Positions 1 to 8,668 of a stretch of DNA of 64,000 bases are shown piece after piece. The stretch is from the NCBI GenBank assembly GCA_963668605.1, contig OY764903.1:5642001-5706000 (forward strand). Reading direction: 5' to 3'. How positions within the stretch are numbered: the stretch's first letter is position 1; the number at the start of each line of letters is the position of its first letter. This stretch comes from G963668605 sp963668605. Lineage in GTDB: Bacteria; Acidobacteriota; Terriglobia; Bryobacterales; Bryobacteraceae. The position numbers and the translations under genes were made by a program. The notes beneath the pieces were generated by a model. It was not told the origin of the DNA and searched no databases. It saw only the letters and a program-made list of their open reading frames with translations.

Positions 1-1656
1 GATCCGTTCAAGTCGGACACCGGCAAGACCACCGGCGCTTCGCTCGTCTCACTGCTGTTGGGCACGCCCGACAGTGGCTCGCTGGGCGGCGCTACCCCGT
101 ACTCGCTGCGCAGCTACTACTATGCGTTCTACGTGCAGGACCAGTGGAAGATTTCCAAGAAAGTGACCCTCAGCTACGGCCTGCGCTACGAAATCGAAAC
201 GCCCTACACCGAGCGCTACAACCGCTTGGCTTACGGCTTCGATTACACCTCGCCGAGCCCCGTGAAGGTGCCTGGCGTGGACTTGCGCGGCGGGCTGCTG
301 TTTGCTGGCGTCAACGGCTCCAGCCGCTATGAAGGTCAGGTGGACACCAACAACTTCGCCCCCAATATCGGGATCGCCTGGCAGATTCGCCAGGGCACCG
401 TGCTCCGCGCCGGTTACGGCCTGTTCTACGCCAGTTCCCTCGGCAACATGGATACCGGTTTTCGCATCCCGCCCACCTTCGACCTGAATGCCCCCTACGT
501 GGGGACCACGGACAGCGGCGCCACGCCGTACACCACGTTCGCCAATCCCTACCCGAACGGAATCCAGGCTCCCAGCGGCAACAAGGACGGGCTGGCCGCG
601 CGGTACGGCAACAGCCTGAGCTTCGTGACCCAGGGACGCGTGCTTCCCTATGCGCAACAATGGCAGGGCGGATTGCAGCAGAGCCTGCCCGGAAAGACGC
701 GGCTGGAACTCGCCTTCGTCCGCATGCTCAGCGTGAAGGGCCTGGAGAGCTTCAACCTGAACGAAAAGCCGGACAAATACCTGGCTCTGGGCGCAGCCGA
801 AAACATACAGGTGCCCAACCCCTTCTACAACATCCTGCCGTCGAGCACCTCACTCGGTTCTTCCAAGAACACCGCGCAGAAGAACCTGTGGACAGCATAT
901 CCGCAGTTCACCAGCCTCAGTCAAGGCGGATCGAACACCCACGTGGCGGTCTATCACGCCGTGGAGGTGAACCTCGAAAAGCGCCTCGGCAACGGGCTGT
1001 CCGTACTCTCGAGCCTGACCCTCTCCAAGCTGATGGAGAACAACATCACCAGCCTGGTGAATGAGCGCCACTACCGGACCGTCGGCGAACTGGACCGGCC
1101 GTACACATTCAACCTTGCGGCGGTCTACGACCTGCCCTTCGGCATGGGCCGTGCGTTCCTGAACGGCAGAGGCCTCGGTTCCCGGCTGCTCGGCAACTGG
1201 ACACTCAGCGCCCGCACGGTCTTCCGCGGGGGCAACCCGATGTCCGTCAGCGACGCCAACGGCAGGCCCATCCGGCTACGCAATGCCGCCAAGAGCGACA
1301 GTGTCAGCGATCGTCTCGGCGACAGAATCGATCCGAAGACCGGGGCGGTCCTGAATCCGTACTTCGACATCACGGCGTTCCAATCGCTGCCTACCCAGTA
1401 CACTATCGCGCCGGATCCACCCCAGCTATCCGAGTTGCGGACTCCCAGCGCCAAGACCCTTGACGCCTCCATCATCAAACGTTTCCAGCTTCACGAGCGG
1501 TGGCGGTTCGAAGCCCGAATGGACGCCTCGGCGGTGCTGAACCAACCGCTCTGGAACGCGCCCGGCACAGATATGACCAATAAAGCCACCTTTGGGGTCA
1601 TCCCCAGCGCAGGCGGCAACCGTAACATCCAACTCGCCTTCCGGACCATCTTCTAG
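1..1656 (+). CDS. TonB-dependent receptor, C-terminal part (5' end outside window)
   Basis: The reading frame is open from base 1, so only the C-terminal 551 residues are present. The visible part is outer-membrane beta-barrel: alternating aromatic/polar strands, repeated short strand-turn-strand units (for example VQDQWKISKKVTLSYGLRYE) and a terminal phenylalanine (AFRTIF) as expected for BAM recognition. The pattern matches the Oar/carboxypeptidase-regulatory-like TonB-dependent receptors that are very abundant in Acidobacteriota, which take up glycans or other large substrates across the outer membrane. The plug and N-terminal regulatory domain lie upstream of the window. A sulfatase gene follows 480 bases downstream, so a role in uptake of a sulfated substrate is possible but inferred only from position. 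Confidence 0.9.
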   Translation, partial: DPFKSDTGKTTGASLVSLLLGTPDSGSLGGATPYSLRSYYYAFYVQDQWKISKKVTLSYGLRYEIETPYTERYNRLAYGFDYTSPSPVKVPGVDLRGGLLFAGVNGSSRYEGQVDTNNFAPNIGIAWQIRQGTVLRAGYGLFYASSLGNMDTGFRIPPTFDLNAPYVGTTDSGATPYTTFANPYPNGIQAPSGNKDGLAARYGNSLSFVTQGRVLPYAQQWQGGLQQSLPGKTRLELAFVRMLSVKGLESFNLNEKPDKYLALGAAENIQVPNPFYNILPSSTSLGSSKNTAQKNLWTAYPQFTSLSQGGSNTHVAVYHAVEVNLEKRLGNGLSVLSSLTLSKLMENNITSLVNERHYRTVGELDRPYTFNLAAVYDLPFGMGRAFLNGRGLGSRLLGNWTLSARTVFRGGNPMSVSDANGRPIRLRNAAKSDSVSDRLGDRIDPKTGAVLNPYFDITAFQSLPTQYTIAPDPPQLSELRTPSAKTLDASIIKRFQLHERWRFEARMDASAVLNQPLWNAPGTDMTNKATFGVIPSAGGNRNIQLAFRTIF

Positions 1657-1769
1657 TCACATGCGAGCCCTTCTGTTGTCACTGTTGTCCTCTGGCCCGG
1701 CGGCGCGGCCGGGAATCGCGCCGCAGGTGGGTGCCTGCGTGCGAATCGTGGCCGGCTCTCGATAGCCTG

Positions 1770-1930
1770 GCAAGCTGGCCGCAGCGGGAGCCGTTGCATC
1801 TGCCACTCGGTCATCGGCTCGAAGAAACGTTGGATCTCGCCCATGCCAGACTGACGAAACAGATTGCCGATCGTGCCGTCGGTGGGAAAACGTTTCATAC
1901 CCAGTGGCCGTTGGCTCAATGTGATTTGGC
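1770..1930 (-). pseudogene. Eroded IS4/IS1380-type transposase fragment
   Basis: On the minus strand a stretch of about 45 codons reads like the region just before the first catalytic Asp of IS1380/IS4-type DDE transposases (GMKRFPTDGTIGNLFRQ, then FFEPMTEWQMQRLPLRP). Immediately after, where a segment such as LDLDST would be expected, the frame decays. No start, terminal repeats or remaining catalytic domain are visible. It is the only thing seen in the 480-base gap between the receptor and the sulfatase. Assignment rests on remembered family motifs. Confidence 0.5.
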
Positions 1931-2135
1931 GAATGCCACTGGATGGGCAGGTGACACCGAACCTGCCCGCGTCACGCATGCTTGCCGAAATCTCACGCGG
2001 CGGTGAAGCGCGTGTGTTTCAAGTGGGGATGAAGTATATTCTCTGAGACAGCGGCAATAACCGGAGCGCCAATCCGCAACCGGTGGCCGCTGGAAGTGGG
2101 ACGAAACACACCCGCTCATCTTTGATGGAGCCAGC

Positions 2136-4844
2136 ATGAATCGAATGACGAGGCGCGCACTTGGGCGGCTTGCCGGAGCATCACTTTTCTCCGGCGCCGC
2201 TTTCCAAACCTTGGGTGCAAAGCAGCGGCCCAACGTGATAATCATCCTTGCAGACGACCAGGGATACGGCGATATTTCGGCACACGGTCACCCGGAGATC
2301 AAAACGCCTCAACTCGACCGCCTTCGAGGCGAGAGCGTTCGCTTCACGGACTTTCATTCCAGTCCAATGTGCACGCCCACGCGGGCCCAATTGCTAACTG
2401 GACGCAACGCTCTCACGACGAGGGCGATGAACGTCAGCAGTGGCCGTACGTTATTGCGACGGGATCTGCCTGTGCTGGCGGAGACGTTTCGCGACAACGG
2501 GTACCGCACCGGGATTTTTGGCAAATGGCACCTCGGCGACACCTATCCCTACAGGCCCGAAGACCGTGGTTTCGAGGAAACGGTCTGGTATCCTTCTTCG
2601 CATATTGGCTCTGTTCCGGACGCCTGGAATAATGACTATTTCAACGACGCGTACCGCCATAATGGTCATTTGCAGCGCTATCGCGGGTATTCGGGAGATG
2701 TCTTCATCGATGAGGCGATGCGTTGGATCGGGGCGCGCGGCCGGGCGGGTTCACCTTTCTTCTGCTATATCCCTCTGAATGTCGCGCACGCTCCGCTATT
2801 CGTTCCCCCGGAGTTCATTGAGCCATACAAACACCTGCCGGCAAATGTGGCCCGCTACTCGGCCATGATCGCCAACATCGATCACAATGTGGGCCGCGTG
2901 GATGAGATGTTGCGGAAATCCGGACTCCATGAAAACACGCTCTTGATCTACATGTCGGATAACGGCGCAACCAGAGCGACCCTTCGGTATACCGCCGGAA
3001 TGAAAGGGACGAAAACAGAACTATATGAGGGCGGTCATCGGGTGCCGTGTTTCGTCAGATGGACCGGTGGCGGAGTGCAGGGTGGAAGAGACATCAGCGA
3101 CCTCACGCAGATGCAGGATATCTTCCCGACGTTGATCGACTCGTGCGCTCTCACGCGCCCGCAGGGCTTTCAGACGGATGGGGTGAGTCTTGCCGCAGTC
3201 TTGCAGAACCGTGCGAAGCAGTTGCCGGACCGCACCGCAGTAGTCCAGTTCAGCCGAATGCCACGCGAAGGCGTGAGCGCGCGTCCGAGCAAGAACGACG
3301 CTGCCGTGATGTGGAAAACCTGGCGGCTGATAGGTGGTAAGGAACTGTACAACATTGCCGAGGACCCCGGACAGGAGAAGAACGTATTCGACCGGAACCC
3401 GGAGATCGTGGCGCGGCTTCAGAAGCACTATGACGAGTGGTGGTCGCGCGTCGAGCCGCAACTCGACAGCTTCGTGCCGGTGGTAGTTGGTTCGAACCGC
3501 GAGAATCCGGTTTCGGTTTCGGCTTGTGAGTGGGCGGATGTCTTCCTCGACCAGGGCGCGCAAGTGCGCAAGGGAGAGCGTAAGAACGGCGTGTGGCATC
3601 TGGAGGTGGCGCAGCCAGGCGATTACGAGATTGCGCTTCGGCGCTGGCCTCGCGACTGCGACGCCGCCATTGCCGCAGGCATTCCTCCCCACACGGCCGA
3701 GGACGGAAGATATCCCGCGGGCGTGGCGCTCCCCATAGCAAAGGCCCGGCTGAAGGCCGGCACTTTCGATAGGACGGTCGACGTGGGGCCGGACGACCGG
3801 GAGGCGCTGTTCCATATGCGATTGCCCGCCGGCCCGGTGCAGATGCAGAGCTGGTTTCTGGATGCCAGTGGGCAGCCGTTGCTCGGCGCGTATTATGCCT
3901 ATGTCGAGCGGAAATCGGGGCCGATCGCGTCGGAGCCCGTGCGTGTGCTCTTCGATACCGACATCATGGGTGATGTGGACGACGTCGGTGCAGTAGCGGT
4001 GTTGCATGCGCTCACAAGTCGCGACGAAGCGCGGATTCTGGCAATGGGCGTCTCTTCCCTGCATCCCTCTTCGCCACTATGTCTCGACGCGCTGAACACT
4101 TACTTCAAGCGCCCCAGTATCCCGATCGGCGTGAATAAGGGAGATGGTTTTCTGCGGGATTCCAAGTATGCGGAAGAGATCGCCGCGCGCTGGCCCCACA
4201 GTCTTAAATCAGCGGAGCACGCGCCAGATGCGGTCGACCTTTACCGGCGGATTCTGGCCGCCCAGCCGGACCGGTCGGTGGTGCTGATCTCGGTCGGCCA
4301 GTTGACCAATATGAGCAATCTCCTGAAGACAAAGGGAGACAGGCACAGTCCACTCGACGGCGCCGGCCTGATCCGCCAGAAGATCCGGCTCTGGGTCTGT
4401 ATGGGCGCGCAATTTCCCACGGGCCGGGAGGCGAACATCTGGCACCATGCTGCGCCAGCGGAGCATGCTATTGCGAACTGGCCGACCAGAATCGTTTTCA
4501 GCGGATGGGAAGTGGGCGTGGACGTATTAACGGGCGGCAAGACGGCGGCTTTGTCTGCCGACAGTCCAGTCCGGCGCGCCTATGAGCTTTACAATGGCGC
4601 GAAACCACATAAGAGCTGGGATCAGACTGCGGTTCTATATGGAGTGCGCTGCGCCGAGCAAGATCGCGGCTTATGGACCTTGAGCAGTCCTGGGGTTTGC
4701 GTCATTGACAAGGATGGACGCAATACATGGCAAGATGATCCGGGTGGGCTGCACCAATACCTTATTGCGCGGATGGCGCCAAGGCAAATCGGATCGCTAA
4801 TCGAAGATCTCATGCTGCAGCCCCCAAGGGCTGCGAAGCTATGA
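2136..4844 (+). CDS. Tat-exported sulfatase fused to a nucleoside-hydrolase-like domain
   Basis: This 902-residue protein starts with a twin-arginine-like signal (MTRRALGRLAGAS). Residues about 30-460 are a family S1 sulfatase: metal-binding D40-D41, the CTPTR motif at 79-83 whose Cys79 would be converted to formylglycine, GKWHLG, and SDNGA. A linker of about 130 residues follows. From about residue 600 a second enzyme domain begins with VRVLFDTDIMGDVDDV; the D607-T-D609...D613-x-D615-D616 pattern is the calcium-binding signature of inosine-uridine-type nucleoside hydrolases. The domain runs to near the C-terminus. Both halves keep their key acidic residues, so both could be active. The reading frame is unbroken, so it is a true fusion as written. 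The substrate is unknown. Confidence 0.88.
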   Translation: MNRMTRRALGRLAGASLFSGAAFQTLGAKQRPNVIIILADDQGYGDISAHGHPEIKTPQLDRLRGESVRFTDFHSSPMCTPTRAQLLTGRNALTTRAMNVSSGRTLLRRDLPVLAETFRDNGYRTGIFGKWHLGDTYPYRPEDRGFEETVWYPSSHIGSVPDAWNNDYFNDAYRHNGHLQRYRGYSGDVFIDEAMRWIGARGRAGSPFFCYIPLNVAHAPLFVPPEFIEPYKHLPANVARYSAMIANIDHNVGRVDEMLRKSGLHENTLLIYMSDNGATRATLRYTAGMKGTKTELYEGGHRVPCFVRWTGGGVQGGRDISDLTQMQDIFPTLIDSCALTRPQGFQTDGVSLAAVLQNRAKQLPDRTAVVQFSRMPREGVSARPSKNDAAVMWKTWRLIGGKELYNIAEDPGQEKNVFDRNPEIVARLQKHYDEWWSRVEPQLDSFVPVVVGSNRENPVSVSACEWADVFLDQGAQVRKGERKNGVWHLEVAQPGDYEIALRRWPRDCDAAIAAGIPPHTAEDGRYPAGVALPIAKARLKAGTFDRTVDVGPDDREALFHMRLPAGPVQMQSWFLDASGQPLLGAYYAYVERKSGPIASEPVRVLFDTDIMGDVDDVGAVAVLHALTSRDEARILAMGVSSLHPSSPLCLDALNTYFKRPSIPIGVNKGDGFLRDSKYAEEIAARWPHSLKSAEHAPDAVDLYRRILAAQPDRSVVLISVGQLTNMSNLLKTKGDRHSPLDGAGLIRQKIRLWVCMGAQFPTGREANIWHHAAPAEHAIANWPTRIVFSGWEVGVDVLTGGKTAALSADSPVRRAYELYNGAKPHKSWDQTAVLYGVRCAEQDRGLWTLSSPGVCVIDKDGRNTWQDDPGGLHQYLIARMAPRQIGSLIEDLMLQPPRAAKL

Positions 4845-4861
4845 TGCAACCTCCGTTGACA

Positions 4862-5113
4862 GGGCCTTAATCTAGCGAAGACCGAAATTTCGGCAAAGTA
4901 ACAAGCAGCCGCTTGCCGCCGAGGGCGCGGACATAGATCTCGCTCATCCTTGTCGATGCCCGCTCTCCGGGCTGCGTCCTTGAGCACCTTTCGGACATAT
5001 CGCGTGGTGTATTTGTCCGGCGGGTTGCTCTCAAAAGACGTAGCTGCTCCGGCAGCCATGAGGTACGTGCGCAATTCCTGTGCCAGCACGGGGAGAATCG
5101 GGACGTATCCGTT
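4862..5113 (-). pseudogene. Tyrosine recombinase remnant (XerA-like catalytic part)
   Basis: Minus-strand codons read GYVPILPVLAQELRTYL, then KYTTRYVRKVLKDAARRAGI, matching the region between the catalytic Lys and the HxLRH box of Xer-type tyrosine recombinases. After DKD the frame slips; a shifted frame gives EIYVRAL and then LRRQAAA, a degraded counterpart of the HxLRRxxA box. There is no N-terminus or catalytic Tyr. It abuts, head to head, a different recombinase remnant on the plus strand. Confidence 0.5.
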
Positions 5114-5116
5114 GCT

Positions 5117-5440
5117 GGGGAGCGCTACATCAAGGACCGTGAGGGCCCGGTAGCAGAGCGCACCTTGCAGGTCGACAGGGCCGAGTATCAGAACCGGAGG
5201 AGAGCCGACGGCATCGGCAATCGCACCATCAATATGGGGATTGGCGTACTTCGCCAAATGCTCAAACGGGCGAAACGGTGGACGTTTCTCAAGGATGATG
5301 TGAAGGCACTGCTGTTCCGTACAGCGTCGAGCAGGCCGCAGTGGGAAGTCGTGTACTATGCTGCCATACTCGCCGCAAACACTACGTGCCGGAGTGTCGA
5401 GCTGAAGCACCTCCGCTGGGCCGAATGGGGAAGCGGCGGT
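5117..5440 (+). pseudogene. Tyrosine recombinase remnant (N-terminal domain plus start of catalytic domain)
   Basis: Plus-strand codons from 5117 read GERYIKDREGPVAERTLQ, then EYQNRRRADGIGNRTINM, RQMLKRAKRW and VELKHLRW. This is the SAM-like DNA-binding domain and the first catalytic-Arg region of a phage-type integrase common in Acidobacteriota. Compared with my memory of that family two segments are missing in frame: one after LQVDR, where about 25 residues are expected, and one after DDVKAL. In addition, the expected catalytic Arg position reads CRSVELK. The frame ends shortly after the catalytic domain begins. It is clearly inactive. Confidence 0.6.
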
Positions 5441-5454
5441 GTTTCCGGCGTCTA

Positions 5455-5796
5455 TTAAGCGGCGGGTGCGGTCTGTCCCGGTGCCTTCGCCGCCTTCTTC
5501 ACCGCACTCTTCTTCGCCACCTTCTTTGCGACGGCTGGTTCCGGCTTCTCCGCTGCCGCTCTCTTCGCCGCCCACCGTTTCTTCAACGCTGCGACAATTG
5601 CGGCCTTGCCAGCAGCAGAAAGCTTCCGGCGTTTCCGTTTCGGCGGTTCCGGCGTGGCGGCTGGTTCCGGTTTGGGGCCACCGTCCAGCATCTGGCGGAT
5701 CTCGGCAATCTGGGCGTCAATGTGAGTCTTCTGGGCCTCAAAGCCGTCGATGGCCGCATTGAGTACTGCTACATTCACCTTGTAGGTCGTGGGCAT
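5455..5796 (-). CDS. Small basic histone H1-like protein
   Basis: The product is 113 residues. Residues 1-40 form a helical, possibly coiled-coil segment (DAQIAEIRQML), a proline-rich linker follows, and the second half is Lys/Ala-rich (KRKRRKLSAAGKAAIVAAL, then KKVAKKSAVKKAAKA) like histone H1 or the tails of bacterial nucleoid proteins. It probably binds nucleic acid. Related short proteins with a KKRWAAKRA-type motif are common as hypothetical proteins in Acidobacteriota. It stands alone between recombinase debris and the tRNA-anchored island. Confidence 0.7.
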   Translation of the reverse strand: MPTTYKVNVAVLNAAIDGFEAQKTHIDAQIAEIRQMLDGGPKPEPAATPEPPKRKRRKLSAAGKAAIVAALKKRWAAKRAAAEKPEPAVAKKVAKKSAVKKAAKAPGQTAPAA

Positions 5797-6160
5797 GTAT
5801 ATTCTCCGGTTCTTTCAGTAATGATGCCAACCTGAATGCAAGTTACAGTATGGACTCTCTGGCCGGACTTTTGCCAGAGAATCCGGTTTGGTTCGGGCGC
5901 GGACTGCGGGACTGGTCCCGTCATTGCCGCCACTAGCACTTTGAGACGGGATCTTGCCTTAAAACCGGGCAAAAACATTCCAACTTGAACCGAACCAATA
6001 TTTTCAGAGTGGGCGTGCGATTGGCGTGACGCTTCCGGCTTGAGCTCAGCCGCTGTCCCGCTGACGGTCCAACCTGCTTTGAACAGGCGAACGCTGATCT
6101 TTTCTGCCAACTCTTCTTCAATCCACCGGGGGCATCACCCCCACCATAGAGAGCCCGAAT
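5797..6160. other. Intergenic stretch without recognisable gene
   Basis: Short open frames exist on the minus strand but none has a convincing ribosome site or family resemblance. The stretch separates the H1-like gene from the first att-like unit. Confidence 0.5.
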
Positions 6161-6390
6161 GGAGTCTTCCGGAGTCACAAAGATTTCGTCTAGCACGAGG
6201 ATTGCGCCTAACGCATAGAAATTGAATTGGTTATGGAGCGGGAGACCGGGGTCGAACCGGCGACGTCCAGCTTGGGAAAACGCTCCTACTTCGTTTCCTG
6301 AACGTCACTGAGTTTCCTGAGCACCACTGAAGTGCACGCCGTTTCCCACTTCGCGCGCAAAGCCCCCGCGAATGGAGTCACAACGGAGTC
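6161..6390. repeat. att-like unit 1: arm pair, tRNA-Gly 3' half, core, arm pair
   Basis: Left arm pair GGAGTC at 6161-6166 and 6171-6176. Then a displaced tRNA-Gly 3' half (6234-6278) containing the core CTTGGGA at 6271-6277. Then about 120 bases shared with units 2 and 3 (6271-6390), ending in the right arm pair AATGGAGTCACAACGGAGTC with GGAGTC at 6374 and 6385. The order arm-core-arm is what a tyrosine-integrase attachment site looks like; here it combines the tRNA end with the cassette side, as in attL. The right arm pair lies over the stop codon of the SLOG-like gene. Confidence 0.7.
6234..6278 (-). repeat. Displaced 3' half of a tRNA-Gly gene (copy 1 of a 45-bp direct repeat)
   Basis: Read on the minus strand it runs from the anticodon loop (TTCCCAA) through variable loop and T-arm (GCCGG-TTCGACC-CCGGT) to the acceptor strand CTCCCGC, discriminator T and CCA. 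The same 45 bases recur exactly at 14610-14654. Both resemble the intact tRNA-Gly(CCC) at 29299-29373 but have a different T-stem. There is no 5' half, so it is not a functional tRNA. Confidence 0.85.
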
Positions 6391-6926
6391 ACGGGATGCA
6401 GCGGGAGCTGTGCCGGGAGTTTGGTCGTAATTGCTTGCTGTGCCCGGTGCACGGCGCCGGGATCGCACCGCTTCAGGAGGGCGTCGAGGTCACCCTCGTT
6501 CACGAGCTTGTGAAACGCTTTCTCGCTCGCTAGGTACACCAGGGTTTTCTTCCCGCTCCGGATGAGTTCCTGGACGTTGTTGAGAGTTCCCTTGCTCTTC
6601 CCGTCCCAGAGCATGATCCCGCATTTCGCGTCACGCGCCATGGCGTGATCCTTTGCGGCGTAGTACGCGAAATCCCGGCGCGATGACGGACTCTTGACTT
6701 TCTTCGTTGGCCAATTCCCGAGGTTGTTCCGGCACGCGTCCATGCAATATACGAGCACGTGCTCGTAACCACGCCCTGCAAAGTGCTGCTGGACCGCTTT
6801 GTCCGCGCCGTTGGCATCCCCGACGAAGATCAAGCACTCCCGGCCAATCAGCTCATCAAGCTTGGACACAATCGTGCTGTTGAGTCGTGAAACCGCGCGC
6901 GATCCGCCGATAAAAACGCTCGTCAT
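6378..6926 (-). CDS. SLOG/DprA-like Rossmann protein
   Basis: The 182-residue product opens with a beta strand and glycine loop (MTSVFIGGSR), followed by FVGDANGADKAVQQHF and, later, GIMLWDGKSKGT. This arrangement (GGSR near the N-terminus, GDAxGAD about 30 residues on, then a D-G-x-S-x-G-T loop) is typical of the SLOG superfamily (YspA/DprA/LOG-like), which binds nucleotides or nucleotide-linked ligands. It starts inside the end of the upstream phosphoribosyltransferase gene (4-base overlap), so the two are translationally coupled. Its final codons and stop come from the att arm repeat. SLOG domains are known from nucleotide-based conflict systems; a defence role here is inferred from that and from the neighbouring CBASS cassette. 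Confidence 0.7.
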   Translation of the reverse strand: MTSVFIGGSRAVSRLNSTIVSKLDELIGRECLIFVGDANGADKAVQQHFAGRGYEHVLVYCMDACRNNLGNWPTKKVKSPSSRRDFAYYAAKDHAMARDAKCGIMLWDGKSKGTLNNVQELIRSGKKTLVYLASEKAFHKLVNEGDLDALLKRCDPGAVHRAQQAITTKLPAQLPLHPVTPL

Positions 6927-7525
6927 GCAAGTCTTCGGGTCTGCGTTAAGGTTAGCAAATACACGGCGCCCGCGGCACCAGTCGTCAAGAGCAATCGTGT
7001 GATCGCGCTCACGGTCGCGCCGGAGCGGTACAGGTCATCAAGGAGCAACAATTGCTTCCCCGTCGTCTTCGCGACATCCACCGCGAAGGCCCCATCGAGG
7101 ATTTCCGTCCGCTTCGCAAAGTCAAAGACGTCTTTGAGCTGCGCCGTGCTCTTAACTTTCCTCACGCACCCATCGCAAACCGGGATGCCGAGCACTTCGC
7201 TTAACGCATTCGCGACGGCGATGACGGGCTGGCGTTTTCTGGCCGTATTCGATGGTGGTACAGGCACCAGCGCATCAAATCGTGCGCCCCTACCTCTCAG
7301 GAACGTTGCAGCGGTATCGACAATCGCCGGAATCACCGTTTCATCGCCACGGTTCTTAAGCCGGTACAGCAACTCGCCCAACGGCGAGCGCACGGTGTCG
7401 AACACCGGGTGACCGAACGCGTTGTGCCCGATCATCGTACTGCTCGTCGTGTGCACATCCAGCGCGTACCCGCCACTCCACGGGCCGACGAGCCTGTGTG
7501 GATTAATCGCAATCGGCATCGCCAC
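6923..7525 (-). CDS. ComF-like phosphoribosyltransferase
   Basis: The product is 200 residues with a type I phosphoribosyltransferase core. The PRPP-binding loop LLLLDDLYRSGAT is at residues 159-171, preceded by VPVPPSNTARKRQ (87-99), which resembles the VPVP...R-x-R-G region of ComF proteins. The N-terminal zinc ribbon of classical ComF is absent. The likely start is GTG at 7525, with ATG at 7519 possible. It forms a two-gene operon with the SLOG-like protein. A catalytic role with PRPP and an unknown base or nucleotide is likely; competence function is not implied. Confidence 0.75.
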   Translation of the reverse strand: MAMPIAINPHRLVGPWSGGYALDVHTTSSTMIGHNAFGHPVFDTVRSPLGELLYRLKNRGDETVIPAIVDTAATFLRGRGARFDALVPVPPSNTARKRQPVIAVANALSEVLGIPVCDGCVRKVKSTAQLKDVFDFAKRTEILDGAFAVDVAKTTGKQLLLLDDLYRSGATVSAITRLLLTTGAAGAVYLLTLTQTRRLA

Positions 7526-7748
7526 TTATTGTATCGGTAATCCATCAAGCACGACCCAGTTTTCATGATGACCTGGAACTTTGACAGCGAGAGCAAACCG
7601 TGCGATGAGAGAAATCATGTCGCGCCAATGTTGCCCATACTGTCGAGAGTTGTTCGATCCCTCTCGGTATCATCCTGACTAAGTCGTTTGCAGCGGGCGC
7701 GAGTGCCAGCGTCAACGCCGGGCTGACTATCCCATCGCGCAACACCAC

Positions 7749-8390
7749 ATGATCCTGCGCGCGCTAGCTCACGTCACGGAGGAACACATCGCGAGCGCCC
7801 TCAACGTCACCGTCGCCACGATCCGAGAACGACGCGACCTGCTCAAAGGCATCTGCCCAGAAGCCGCAGAAATTCTCCGCAACGAGCGCGTCAGCGCCGA
7901 CGCCTTCTGCGCATTGCGAAAGATGAAGCCCGTCCGACAAATCGACGTCGCACAACTCATGATGAGCGCCAAGAAATTCAGCGGACGATTCGCAAGAGCA
8001 CTCCTCGACGGCACCAGAGAAGAACTCCTCGTACCAACCACGCCAGCAAAGCCACGCGCAACGACGCCCGCACAACAATCCTTGATGGAACAAGAAACCG
8101 ACGAACTCCTCAAGCACGCCGACAGCATCAAAGCAAACTACGGCAACGACATCCTCGATCTCGCCGCCGCAAGCAAATACGTCCAACGACTCCTTGACAA
8201 CACCCGCGTGCACCGCTACTTAGCAAAGCACCACGAGGAGACCTTAACCGCGCTCGGACAAGTGCTCGCCGATACCACTGCGGACAAACAACGACGACCC
8301 GCCAAACAAACTCCACCACCCGTCATCACGACAGCACCGACGGCCCAGCTGGACCATAGCGCGAGGAACCCGGCCGCGCACCGCGCTTGA
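7749..8390 (+). CDS. RepB/ParB-like plasmid partition protein lacking the N-terminal domain
   Basis: The 213 residues match the central and C-terminal part of RepB-type plasmid partition proteins: an HTH-like segment (TEEHIASALNVTVATIRERR), then LLKGICPEAAEIL, FCALRKMKPVRQIDVAQLM, ARALLDGTREELL and a C-terminal helical segment (YGNDILDLAAASKYVQRLL). The N-terminal ParB nuclease-like domain usually found in front is missing. The frame continues upstream without a family match, so it is either a 5'-truncated gene or a short-form DNA-binding protein. It is divergent from the ComF/SLOG operon across about 220 bases. Confidence 0.7.
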   Translation: MILRALAHVTEEHIASALNVTVATIRERRDLLKGICPEAAEILRNERVSADAFCALRKMKPVRQIDVAQLMMSAKKFSGRFARALLDGTREELLVPTTPAKPRATTPAQQSLMEQETDELLKHADSIKANYGNDILDLAAASKYVQRLLDNTRVHRYLAKHHEETLTALGQVLADTTADKQRRPAKQTPPPVITTAPTAQLDHSARNPAAHRA

Positions 8391-8668
8391 CCGAGCGACG
8401 TACCCCAGGAGCCGACTGCCAGCTTGGCTGGCTGCACGTCGCAACACCTGTTGCGTTTCCGTGTTTCGGTCGAGTTCGACGACCACCGCAGTCGGGCAGC
8501 AGGCCGTAGTCGCGATTGCGCCCAACATTCGTTTCGAGCAATATTCATGCGGGTCTCAGCGACGGACGCCGTGTCGCGGGCCACCCGCGTGAGCAGTTGA
8601 AGCCTTGCTGGTCGCTGACGCCGGTCTACCGTTGTTCAGCAAGCTCCGCTTCAGAGTGGGAGTGCATT

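Noticed and set aside
3021..4064. 347-codon minus-strand ORF opposite the sulfatase fusion
   Set aside because: Shadow of a gene with clear motifs; no motif of its own.
5775..6196. Two overlapping minus-strand ORFs left of the island
   Set aside because: No recognisable motif or start context; may be debris of a lost gene, but this cannot be supported.
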